This document shows, piece by piece, positions 40,021 to 47,030 of a stretch of 47,030 nucleotides of DNA. Position 1 is the stretch's first letter, and each line of letters opens with the position of its first letter. The notes under the pieces were generated by a model, which saw only the letters and a program-made list of their open reading frames with translations, was not told the DNA's origin and did no database searches. A program made the translations under genes and the position numbers. Source of the DNA: a virus; IMG/VR virus record IMGVR_UViG_3300048839_001326, positions 1 through 47,030 of that record; one strand, 5' to 3'.

Positions 40021-40894
40021 TATTTTTTTGTAAAATTGCTTCGAAATTAATGTTTTCTAAATCATTAATGACAGAATTTTTATCTGCTGGAAGATTTGAA
40101 TAACCATGAATGTGGTTTACAAGTGCTTTTCTAAGAATATTCAATGCTTCAACAAGAACATCACCCCTTGCAATTGGGTGTCCTTCATCAAAAATTCTTT
40201 CTCTGTCTTCGAGATTAAGGTCTGCTGCCTTAAATTGTGGTTCTCCGGTATGTGAAATCAAAGCAATTTTATCTCCCATAATAATCGAACTGCTTTTATA
40301 TTCCCCACTTTTATTTTCCTGTTCAAAAACCAAGCTAATTTGTGCCGGATTTTTTCTATTAAGTTTTAAAATATCATCGTTTTCATGTTTGCCAGCACGA
40401 ATATGAACCTCATTGATGCGCAGTATAACATCGGTATTAACCTTACCAACAATAGCTACATCAGTTTTAAGCGGAAATACACCAGTGGCTTCAGGATATG
40501 TTGAAGGTGCTGGTTCTGGGATGGTTAGTCCCATGTTTGTTGTAGATAATGCGGTGTATATGTTATCAAATCCAATTTTTTGTGGTTGTGAGATAACACT
40601 ACCAAGCCAAAATCTACTTCTTTGCGGATAATGAATGTCTTCAATAAAAACTCTTACCATTTCACCAACCTGCGGAAACACATGAAAAAATTTAGGCATT
40701 AACGGATAACACCAAGGTACGTCTTCAGTTGCAGCCTTATTATCTAAATCCGGGATTTTAACCTTAATTCTTCCACCATCGGTTTCATCTTCAATAGAAA
40801 CGACCTGCCCGTAGTAAATAGTTCTACTAACCTTAAACACACCATCTTTTTTAAATGGATTAGTTGTTTGTATGATTGGTTTATTATATGACAT
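40007..40894 (-). CDS. Baseplate hub/spike protein with OB fold (gp5-like)
   Basis: This 295-residue protein has an N-terminal OB-fold of the gp5/VgrG type: IYYGQVVSIEDETDGGRIKVKIP (two blocks), VPWCYPLMPKFFHVFPQVGEMVRVF, then RSRFWLGSVISQP. The C-terminal half lacks the T4 gp5 lysozyme and triple-helix repeats but has helical and beta elements (EVHIRAGKHENDDIL, VEALNILRKALVNHIHGYS). T4 gp5 has 575 residues, so this is a reduced version. The separate SLT enzyme at 9284 probably supplies peptidoglycan cleavage. It is the last gene of the minus-strand baseplate run. Confidence 0.75.
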   Translation of the reverse strand: MSYNKPIIQTTNPFKKDGVFKVSRTIYYGQVVSIEDETDGGRIKVKIPDLDNKAATEDVPWCYPLMPKFFHVFPQVGEMVRVFIEDIHYPQRSRFWLGSVISQPQKIGFDNIYTALSTTNMGLTIPEPAPSTYPEATGVFPLKTDVAIVGKVNTDVILRINEVHIRAGKHENDDILKLNRKNPAQISLVFEQENKSGEYKSSSIIMGDKIALISHTGEPQFKAADLNLEDRERIFDEGHPIARGDVLVEALNILRKALVNHIHGYSNLPADKNSVINDLENINFEAILQKNIVTN

Positions 40895-41100
40895 TATCTT
40901 TTATTTAATTCATCAACCAATTCCACATAATATTTTTCTTCTTCGGTTAATTCTAAAATTTTTTTATTTATCTCAATCTCAATTTTATCAATTTCAGTAA
41001 GATGATTAAAAATTTCCTGTTTTAACCTATCATGCTTTACTTTGGTATCATTAATTATTTTAAGCAACTCTGTTGGACTATATTTTGTTAAATCTTCCAT
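40894..41100 (-). CDS. Small coiled-coil protein
   Basis: The 68-residue product is predicted as one or two long charged helices with heptad-like Leu/Ile spacing (KIEIEINKKILELTEEEKYYVEL). Its TAA overlaps the gp5-like ATG (TAATG), and its ATG touches the end of the preceding gene. It is probably a baseplate assembly or structural component by context; no family recognised. Confidence 0.6.
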   Translation of the reverse strand: MEDLTKYSPTELLKIINDTKVKHDRLKQEIFNHLTEIDKIEIEINKKILELTEEEKYYVELVDELNKR

Positions 41101-41507
41101 TATTGTATAACTCCATATCCTTTAGAAAAAGTAATTGTTGAACCGAAAACAGAAACCGGTCCTGTTGGTGAAATACCTGCTGCTGTTAGTGTTATTCCCG
41201 GTGGAATTGCAACACTAATAATTGCATCTTGTTGTAATGCTTTTACGATTTCTTCAATCCTGATTCTTTCCATAATTTCATCAGGACTAACGCTACCGGA
41301 AGGCAAAACACCAACAGGCAAACCTGCTTCAGATTTTCTGGCAATAATACGTGACGCTATCTTTGTCGGTGATAAACCGGGTCGTCTTGGTGCACCAATT
41401 AATATAAGTGGTGTAGGAACAGGTGGCGGACCACCTATTGAACTAAGTTTTAATATTTTATCAAAACCACCAATAATAGCATCTATATTACTAAAATCTA
41501 TTGCCAT
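41100..41507 (-). CDS. Gly/Pro-rich protein of baseplate cluster
   Basis: This 135-residue protein has a Pro-rich segment (GGPPPVPTPLILIGAPRRPG, about 25-44). A helical Arg/Glu region follows, then a strand-rich Gly/Thr C-terminus (AIPPGITLTAAGISPTGPVS). The last part recalls short beta-helix or spike-tip sequences but lacks a PAAR motif. Found only in the context of baseplate genes. Function unknown. Confidence 0.55.
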   Translation of the reverse strand: MAIDFSNIDAIIGGFDKILKLSSIGGPPPVPTPLILIGAPRRPGLSPTKIASRIIARKSEAGLPVGVLPSGSVSPDEIMERIRIEEIVKALQQDAIISVAIPPGITLTAAGISPTGPVSVFGSTITFSKGYGVIQ

Positions 41508-41508
41508 A

Positions 41509-41850
41509 TTATTTCCAAAATTTCATTTTGTCTAATATCTTATTGATACGAGTTTTTAGGTTTTCAATTACACTTAAAAACCATGCTTTAAGACTTTCGA
41601 TGCTTTCAAAAAACCATGTTTTGATGCTTTCGATACTTTCATCGAACCATGCTTTAACTCTTTCCTTGAATGTTGTTGGAGTTGCTTTTAATTTTTTAAT
41701 GCTAATCCATCTCCAACCCAAGAATAATCTGGTTGTGATTCTTCTAAACCAATTTGGTTTATTTGTTGTTGCGAGTTGAGTGCCATCGATTTTACCATCG
41801 ATAAGGTATACTCCAACAAACTGCTTGTTTAATTTCTGGTCTACTATCAT
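41509..41850 (-). CDS. Protein with 11-residue amphipathic Trp repeats
   Basis: The 113-residue product has an N-terminal folded part (VGVYLIDGKIDGTQLA). The second half contains three similar 11-residue helical units (VKAWFDESIES, IKTWFFESIES, LKAWFLSVIEN), then degenerate continuation to MKFWK. An 11-residue period forms a hendecad amphipathic helix, suited to membrane binding or a right-handed coiled coil. It is encoded by 33-bp DNA repeats. In this baseplate setting it may contact membranes during infection, but that is speculative. Confidence 0.6.
   Translation of the reverse strand: MIVDQKLNKQFVGVYLIDGKIDGTQLATTNKPNWFRRITTRLFLGWRWISIKKLKATPTTFKERVKAWFDESIESIKTWFFESIESLKAWFLSVIENLKTRINKILDKMKFWK
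41581..41679 (-). repeat. Three 33-bp repeats encoding hendecad units
   Basis: CCATG recurs at 41581, 41614 and 41647 with exactly 33-base spacing. The three units share most bases and keep the 11-residue period in frame. Confidence 0.8.
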
Positions 41851-41853
41851 AAT

Positions 41854-43158
41854 TTACGTTATTAAACTTTTTAAAATACTTACGTATTGATTTATTTTTT
41901 CTCTTATTATTTTTTTAATAATTGGTGAAAGCAATGCAATTAAAAACGAAACAACAATATTAAATATAAATTCGTTTATCATTTTAATTGCTTCCTTAAT
42001 TATACATTTTAAAAACACCTTGAATTTTTTCAAATCATCTTTGGGGTTACCAATCTGAACCACGTTATTGTTTTTAAATGCACTGCTTATAGCAAGAAGT
42101 GCTCTTATTTGCGGAGATGTGGTTAGAATTTGAGCCAACATCTGTTGGATAATTCTGATTAGTCTTTGAAAAAATCCGTCTTTTATTGTTTCTTTATTTT
42201 CGTTGGCAATATCCGAATTATCAACTAAACTACTATCAATTGTTGATTCGACTGCATTTCCAACAGCAAAACTATCGGTTGAACCAGATATTTGTTGAAT
42301 TAGTGCTGTCATTCCACTCAGTGGAAGTGTTGCACCCACAACTCTACAACCCATATCATAATAAACTACACCTTCTTGTAATTCTTTTGCCTTTTGTAAT
42401 AAGACATCAAATTCGTCCTGTGTTATTTCGAAAGTATCGTTGTCTTCGATTAAATTTTCAATTAATTTTTTTATTTGAAGTTCCTGATATAATTCTTCTG
42501 TGGTTTTATTTTGATTTGATGCTACACTACCATATATACCATCCATTACGTTGGTTAAAAACTCCTTTTTATCAATAAGAACAGTATCATCAATAAATGA
42601 CCCCATCCAATCACCAACAGACGGGTTTGGAGTTACATCAAGTTTGGGTTTAAAAGTGAAACTATCGGTTACAGAATTATACTTAATATACATGTTATTA
42701 TAAGGCGTTTCCGTTCCATTATTCACAATTGCTTGATAGGCAACACTATCGAAGCTATTGGTTACGCCATATAATAAACTACCAGTATTCGAATTTGGAT
42801 TGGTTTTTAGTTTTCCGTAAATATCAATATCTTTAACCGGAACAGTGTAGCCGTTTGTTTTAAATTCGTCAGGGAGTAAATTACCTGCATCAAATTGAAT
42901 CATTTGATTTTTTAATGCATCTTTCATTTTAGGCTCTACTCCATCAACGAACTTAGTAAATAATTCACCAGTCAAATCTTTTAATGCTGTGCTACCAACA
43001 ACGGTTTTTAAAACATCAAGTAAAAAAGGTATTGCATCCTTTTTATTGTTGACTGACGGGTATAGGTTTGTTGCATCCGGTAAATTTCTTTCTTGTTTTA
43101 AGGAAGTATATGCACCGATTGTAGTAAAAACATTTTTTTTATCATCAATCAAACCCAT
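41854..43158 (-). CDS. Baseplate-cluster structural protein
   Basis: This 434-residue protein has an Asn/Asp/Thr-rich beta middle (about 120-240), a helical acidic stretch (TEELYQELQIKKLIENLIED) and a hydrophobic, basic C-terminus. The last includes FIFNIVVSFLIALLSPII (about 397-414), which may be membrane-interacting or buried in an oligomer. It lies four bases downstream of the first gene of the late unit that starts at 43574. No family recognised. A baseplate wedge or tail structural role is inferred from operon context only. Confidence 0.5.
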   Translation of the reverse strand: MGLIDDKKNVFTTIGAYTSLKQERNLPDATNLYPSVNNKKDAIPFLLDVLKTVVGSTALKDLTGELFTKFVDGVEPKMKDALKNQMIQFDAGNLLPDEFKTNGYTVPVKDIDIYGKLKTNPNSNTGSLLYGVTNSFDSVAYQAIVNNGTETPYNNMYIKYNSVTDSFTFKPKLDVTPNPSVGDWMGSFIDDTVLIDKKEFLTNVMDGIYGSVASNQNKTTEELYQELQIKKLIENLIEDNDTFEITQDEFDVLLQKAKELQEGVVYYDMGCRVVGATLPLSGMTALIQQISGSTDSFAVGNAVESTIDSSLVDNSDIANENKETIKDGFFQRLIRIIQQMLAQILTTSPQIRALLAISSAFKNNNVVQIGNPKDDLKKFKVFLKCIIKEAIKMINEFIFNIVVSFLIALLSPIIKKIIREKINQYVSILKSLIT

Positions 43159-43161
43159 ATT

Positions 43162-43551
43162 TTATTGGTTTTTTTCTTTGTTCTTTTTTTCGAGTTCTTT
43201 TTGTACAAAATCAAGAAGTTCATTTCTATCATCAGACGAAACCTGTCCTTCCTCTTCTTTTTTCTGTTGAAAACCACCGCCCGTATTTGCTTTGTTCTCA
43301 AATACCACTTCTTTCAGATATTTAAGTAACATGATTTTCTGGTCTTGGTTCTTGGCTTCAGCAGCAATAAGTTTTACTATCTGGTCGCCAATCGCTGCAA
43401 TCTCACCACCTTCTTTAACCTTTTGTTCCCATTTGGTAAATAGTCTGGTAATTTTTGCTTTTTGATTATGACTTTCATCATAAATTTCCTGAAGAAGTTT
43501 ATTTACACTTTCTTCATCGAACTTTAATTTTTTTCTCTGAGGTCTTGGCAT
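43162..43551 (-). CDS. Charged helical protein, first gene of baseplate unit
   Basis: This 129-residue protein is very rich in Lys, Glu and Gln and predicted helical throughout, with a Gly-rich turn near 93-97 and a Lys/Glu tail. It begins MPRPQRKKLKFDEESVNK. A late-type motif lies 22 bases before its ATG and drives the following five genes. Assembly chaperone or small structural component are both possible; no family recognised. Confidence 0.55.
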   Translation of the reverse strand: MPRPQRKKLKFDEESVNKLLQEIYDESHNQKAKITRLFTKWEQKVKEGGEIAAIGDQIVKLIAAEAKNQDQKIMLLKYLKEVVFENKANTGGGFQQKKEEEGQVSSDDRNELLDFVQKELEKKNKEKNQ

Positions 43552-43573
43552 AATAATTTATAGTTTTAGTACA

Positions 43574-43583
43574 TATAAATACT
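43574..43583 (-). promoter_or_regulatory. Late-type motif AGTATTTATA, minus strand
   Basis: A perfect motif heading the 43551-40007 baseplate unit. Confidence 0.6.
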
Positions 43584-43598
43584 AATTATTAAATTTCT

Positions 43599-44354
43599 TT
43601 AATCATCCAGATATCCAATTTTTTCAACAAAATATATTTCTTTAAATGGTTTGATTGCCATTCTGATTTCTTTGGTATTTAATCCGGTTTGTTCTTTTAG
43701 AAACAACAGTATTTTATTTTTAGCGAACTTATTTGTGATTCTTTTATTATATCTACCATCTGGTGTATCTTCCTGAAATAAAAGATGCCAATTTTTTAAG
43801 ACATTTGCAATTGCATCACCAACAATTATTTCATTTTTTTTCATCGTTGGGTCGTTGTCTATTTTATCTTCGATTTTTGCCACTACAGTATTAATTAATA
43901 ATTCGAGTTGGTGTTGTGTTTCTGTCTCAATTTCATATGAATACTCAACGTTTTCGTTTATCTCATCGATATAATCATCATATGGCAAATTAATCTTTTT
44001 TTCGGTATAGCTTTTTTTACTGTGGTCTTTATAATAGTTTCTAATAATGGTTTGACAATAACTATATGCTTTGGTTTTAACACCGGATTTTGTAATTTTA
44101 TCAGGATTAAACTTCACCATATGTTCAATAAGGTGAGTTAGTGCATTTTCCTCAACCTCTTCCATATCATAATTTCCAATATGTATCGGATATCGTCTTA
44201 AAATAGATTGAATCATTTTACGGAAGGGTTCAAGCAGTATTTCATTATATATTTGATTCTTAACTTCTACCGAATCAGAATTAATATAATCAATTACTGC
44301 TTGTTCTTCACGTTCCGCAAAATACGGAATATTAATATCATTATCTTCTTTCAT
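43599..44354 (-). CDS. Late-transcription sigma factor candidate (gp55-like)
   Basis: This 251-residue protein has a sigma region-2-like helical block at about 35-120: LLEPFRKMIQSILRRYP, then MEEVEENALTHLIEHMVKFNP, then KTKAYSYCQTIIRNYYKDH and a basic run. This fits the gp55 layout, in which an acidic helix, a hydrophobic-Lys-Phe-x-Pro turn and an aromatic helix precede basic residues. T4 gp55 is 185 residues; this has an extra C-terminal part where FLKEQTGLNTKEIRMAIKPF (about 218-237) resembles a region-4 helix-turn-helix. If correct, it would read the late-type motif seen throughout the window. It lies downstream of glycosyltransferase genes and itself lacks a late motif. Other sigma-70-related or DNA-binding proteins remain possible. 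Confidence 0.6.
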   Translation of the reverse strand: MKEDNDINIPYFAEREEQAVIDYINSDSVEVKNQIYNEILLEPFRKMIQSILRRYPIHIGNYDMEEVEENALTHLIEHMVKFNPDKITKSGVKTKAYSYCQTIIRNYYKDHSKKSYTEKKINLPYDDYIDEINENVEYSYEIETETQHQLELLINTVVAKIEDKIDNDPTMKKNEIIVGDAIANVLKNWHLLFQEDTPDGRYNKRITNKFAKNKILLFLKEQTGLNTKEIRMAIKPFKEIYFVEKIGYLDD

Positions 44355-44384
44355 GTATCATAAAATTAACACATTAGATTATTT

Positions 44385-45209
44385 TTATGACTGTTGAAGT
44401 CTTGACATATCTATTACTCTGTCATTTGTGAAATTTGCTTCTTTTGTTGCGGTTTCGAACCAAAACTTTCTTTCATTAACAGGCATTGTTTTTAAATATG
44501 TATTAAACAAACTACCTTCACGAGTCGCAAGATGTTTATAACCAATTTTTGGAATGGTCATTATCTTACATGCATTATTTAATGCCCTGAGTAAGAACTC
44601 ATACATGAATGTTAGCTTGATGTTTGATTTATATCCACCAAGATTTTCAAACTCGCTTTTCTTTATCACAGCACCACTTAATTTAAAATCAGTATACTGT
44701 TTTAGTGCATTCACATTCAAAAATCCCATTTCACCGTTTTCGCCAACAAACTGTTGTGCCCAGACAGTCTCATTTGTTAGTTTTATACCTTGGTTTTGTT
44801 CGTTTACTTCAATCATCATAGTTAAGAAGACATCGACTTCCGGGTAACTTTCAACATATTTACTGGCATTCTTAAAATAGGCATTACTATATTCATCATC
44901 AAATTCAAGTACCGAGAAATAATCGGTTGTTACTGATTTAACAGCAAGGTTTACTTGTGATTGATAATCACATTTTCCTTCATTTTTCACAAGAGTAAAT
45001 TTTGTGTAAGGAAATTTATCCTGATATTTACGAATTGTAGCATCCTTAAATCCTTCAATTGCTGCTTCAAGTTCCGGTGAAAATACCAAAACTAATTGTG
45101 GCAACTCATCGACATTTTCTTGTTTTGCGATTGATTCAACTGCTTTATCTAAATATAATGATAACTCATCATTATGTTCATGAACTGGAATTATTACTGA
45201 TATATTCAT
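44385..45209 (-). CDS. Family 2-type glycosyltransferase (GT-A fold)
   Basis: This 274-residue enzyme is likely to transfer a sugar from a nucleotide donor. It starts MNISVIIPVHEHNDELSLYL, the donor-binding strand of GT2. It has SVLEFDDEYSNAYF near residues 98-111, where the acidic cluster replaces the usual DxD, and later AVIKKSEFENLGGY, a typical GT2 segment. Substrate is unknown: phage DNA bases, virion protein or host surface glycan are all possible. It lies between a GT-B gene and the sigma candidate, and no nucleotide-sugar synthesis genes are visible in the window. Confidence 0.85.
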   Translation of the reverse strand: MNISVIIPVHEHNDELSLYLDKAVESIAKQENVDELPQLVLVFSPELEAAIEGFKDATIRKYQDKFPYTKFTLVKNEGKCDYQSQVNLAVKSVTTDYFSVLEFDDEYSNAYFKNASKYVESYPEVDVFLTMMIEVNEQNQGIKLTNETVWAQQFVGENGEMGFLNVNALKQYTDFKLSGAVIKKSEFENLGGYKSNIKLTFMYEFLLRALNNACKIMTIPKIGYKHLATREGSLFNTYLKTMPVNERKFWFETATKEANFTNDRVIDMSRLQQS

Positions 45210-45229
45210 TTCTTTTTTAATTAAAATTC

Positions 45230-46378
45230 TTATAATTTTTCTTCAACCTTTGGTTCAATTGCACCTTCAAGAAGGCTGACTCTCTGGTTAATATACTCTG
45301 TGTATATTTCAATTAGTTTTGCTTCGCTGGCTTCTTGTGTGTATTTCGAAGCAACGTTATCCATTGTTTCATATAATGCTGGCTGAATTGCATCATCAAG
45401 AAATTTAACCAAAACCTCTCCAATTAAAATAGGAAGGTCATAGTAGTTTTCAGTCCATACACCTGCACCTTCAACAGCTTTAACCGGAATGCCATTTTCA
45501 TCTCTTTCAATCATGTATTCCGGCATTACATCTGGTTTTAAACAGATTGGAATTACACCTGATTTCATGCATTCAAGAGGGAACGTACCTAAACTTGCAA
45601 TTCTATCAATCCAGACTGCAGCAAAATTGCCTTGCAATCTCTTTGCAAAGTCAATTCTACGCATTTGCTGTGGCGGTTTGCTCTTGGTAAGCATGGGGTC
45701 AAAAGTTACCCAGCTATATTGAGGATATTTTGCGAAAAATAATTTAACAATTTTTGCAACCTCATTTGCATTTCTACCAACAACTGAAATAATTGGTTTT
45801 TGTGGTAAGTCCGACTTCTGAAAATATGAAGGAATTCCAACATTATATGTTTTGATATTGAACTTATTACCGTAATATGTCTCAACCCATTCTTTAAGTG
45901 TGGGGGATGTGGTAATGATATCATTTATACCAAACGATTTCCAGTCGCTTCCCGGAATTAAACCATTTAACATGTAGTCAACTGATTGTAATAAACCAAT
46001 TCTCAAACATGGAAGATTTTTTGTTTGTTCCATAATGTTTGAATACACTTCAGGAATTACCATGATGTCTTCCGGTCCGACAGTGAGTTTTGGGTCACTC
46101 ATTGACATGTGTTTATGATTGGTGAGTTCTTTTTCTACCCATGTAGGTACAATATAATCACCCTTTTCTACCATAATAACCACTTCATAACCCATTTTTT
46201 TAACAACTGTTGCATGAAAATAAATTTCATATATACTTGCTGCAGGATTCTGTGATTCAGGTATACAGAAAAGAAACTTAGATTTCTTATCATATATTTT
46301 ACTTAGAGAAACCCTAATCTTTTCAATCTTTTCTAACTCAGCTTTCTGTGCTTCATTATTTAATACTTGTTCTTCCAT
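45230..46378 (-). CDS. GT-B-fold glycosyltransferase
   Basis: The 382-residue protein begins with a charged helix (1-33), then Rossmann-like blocks (SKFLFCIPESQNPA, MGYEVVIMVEKGDYI). The C-terminal domain opens with KPIISVVGRNANEVAKIVKLF. RIASLGTFPLECMKSGVIPICLKP, like the donor-binding loop of GT4/GT1-type enzymes (G-x-x-P-L-E-x-M-x-x-G-x-I-P), lies near 262-285. It is four bases downstream of the truncated gene at the window end and 20 bases upstream of the GT2 gene, so they form one unit, suggesting sequential sugar additions. Confidence 0.8.
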   Translation of the reverse strand: MEEQVLNNEAQKAELEKIEKIRVSLSKIYDKKSKFLFCIPESQNPAASIYEIYFHATVVKKMGYEVVIMVEKGDYIVPTWVEKELTNHKHMSMSDPKLTVGPEDIMVIPEVYSNIMEQTKNLPCLRIGLLQSVDYMLNGLIPGSDWKSFGINDIITTSPTLKEWVETYYGNKFNIKTYNVGIPSYFQKSDLPQKPIISVVGRNANEVAKIVKLFFAKYPQYSWVTFDPMLTKSKPPQQMRRIDFAKRLQGNFAAVWIDRIASLGTFPLECMKSGVIPICLKPDVMPEYMIERDENGIPVKAVEGAGVWTENYYDLPILIGEVLVKFLDDAIQPALYETMDNVASKYTQEASEAKLIEIYTEYINQRVSLLEGAIEPKVEEKL

Positions 46379-46382
46379 TTGT

Positions 46383-47030
46383 TTATTTGTTTTTATATTT
46401 AATTATTTTTTCAAATTCCTTATTATCGATTAAATCCGCTACTTGAAGTACTTCTAATGAGCCGGATTTAATGTTTTCATTATAAGGTCTGGTCAACTTT
46501 ATTAATTTCTTACCCCAAGGAGCACCTAATTGTAGTATTTCGGGGTCTGTTGTAATAAGAACATCAACGTGTTTCCACATATCAATTCCCTTTTCTACAA
46601 ATCGATAGTTTTCAAATCTACACGTCATCTTACTTAAAAAGAAAAGTGTAGGTGGAATACTAAATTGATTTTCAACCGATAAAATGCTGAAGTCCACAGC
46701 ATTTTGATATTTTAAATAAAAATTCTTTACGTGTAAATCCATGCCTTTATACATCATTGGTGAACTTGCATGAATTTCAAAAACATAATCCTCATACATG
46801 AAACGATTATAGGCTTCACGTGCGCTAATATTAACGGTTTCATTCTTTTTAAATAAAAACACATCAGCATTAGCTTCTCCGGTTTTTTCATCAATTTGAT
46901 AATCCAGAGGATTAATGTCTTCTGGCATTTCATCCGGTTCTTTTAATTCTTTAATGGTTTCAACACTATCTTTCCAAGGATACCCCTTAAATAAATCAAA
47001 GACATATGGTTGGTCTTTAGGTACACTTTC
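46383..47030 (-). CDS. HAD-like or sugar-modification protein, cut by window end
   Basis: The frame stays open on the minus strand from the ATG at 46928 to the last base of the window. The upstream residues (PYVFDLFKGYPWKDSVET and others) look like real protein, so I treat it as 5'-truncated; starting at 46928 is the alternative. The C-terminal part (MWKHVDVLITTDPEILQLG, then GKKLIKLTRPYNE) resembles the end of HAD-superfamily phosphatases, where a DVLIDD-type strand and a GK-x-x-I strand occur. The nucleophile DxD would lie outside or early in the window and is not visible. It is first in the visible glycosyltransferase unit. Confidence 0.45.
   Translation of the reverse strand, partial: ESVPKDQPYVFDLFKGYPWKDSVETIKELKEPDEMPEDINPLDYQIDEKTGEANADVFLFKKNETVNISAREAYNRFMYEDYVFEIHASSPMMYKGMDLHVKNFYLKYQNAVDFSILSVENQFSIPPTLFFLSKMTCRFENYRFVEKGIDMWKHVDVLITTDPEILQLGAPWGKKLIKLTRPYNENIKSGSLEVLQVADLIDNKEFEKIIKYKNK

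Noticed and set aside
40007-40894. Lysozyme domain within the gp5-like protein
   Set aside because: The sequence after the OB fold has no Glu-centred lysozyme motif, and the length (295) is too short for the T4 three-part gp5.
1-47030. CRISPR array, insertion sequence, integrase or attachment site
   Set aside because: No spaced direct repeats of 25-40 bases, transposase motif or integrase gene seen; the repeats present are in-frame coding repeats.

Overview
The window is part of the genome of a T4-like contractile-tailed phage (myovirus). It is AT-rich and densely packed, with no tRNA, rRNA or CRISPR array that I could recognise. A Bacteroidota host is likely, for four reasons. Genes lack Shine-Dalgarno sequences and start after A-rich leaders. 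Three non-structural leaders carry TATATTTG, a match to the Bacteroidota -7 element TAnnTTTG. Two envelope-type genes share a promoter-like element resembling Bacteroidota ECF-sigma promoters. A phage-borne lipoprotein carries C-E-K-E-D-P after the lipobox, resembling the flavobacterial surface-export signal. This is inference from sequence; the host is not identified directly.

Layout. 1-4240: a 5'-truncated gene, small unknown genes, a large acidic repeat protein (683-3088), a small membrane protein and a candidate structured non-coding RNA (about 4081-4240). 4272-9262: terminase large subunit, portal and a probable head-associated protein. 9284-14763 (minus): SLT-type peptidoglycan hydrolase and a 1508-residue baseplate hub candidate. 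14859-20004: membrane/coiled-coil protein, a 51-residue protein, prohead protease, scaffold, major capsid protein and a second membrane/coiled-coil protein. 20001-22354 (minus): UvrD-like helicase with three small genes. 22455-24126: two neck proteins (gp13/gp14-like). 24138-29111 (minus): nucleotide-metabolism operon (KTSC protein, MazG-like, dUTPase, ThyA) followed by a GIY-YIG endonuclease and small genes. 29188-39148: gp15-like protein, three minus-strand baseplate/fibre-like proteins, a lipoprotein, tail sheath and tail tube. 39198-43551 (minus): PD-(D/E)XK nuclease and a baseplate cluster with a gp5-like OB-fold protein. 43599-47030 (minus): a gp55-like late sigma candidate, two glycosyltransferases and a gene cut by the window end.

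How it works together. Packaging motor, portal, protease, scaffold and capsid build the head; neck, sheath, tube, hub and OB-fold spike build the tail. A ten-base motif, AGTATTTATA or a close variant, sits just upstream of nearly every virion transcription unit on both strands and always points with the gene. Non-structural minus-strand units instead carry TATATTTG. With the gp55-like sigma candidate this suggests separate early (host-sigma) and late (phage-sigma) programmes. The motif is the reverse complement of the T4 late box TATAAATACT, so it is either a different promoter or a T4-like box in unexpected orientation.
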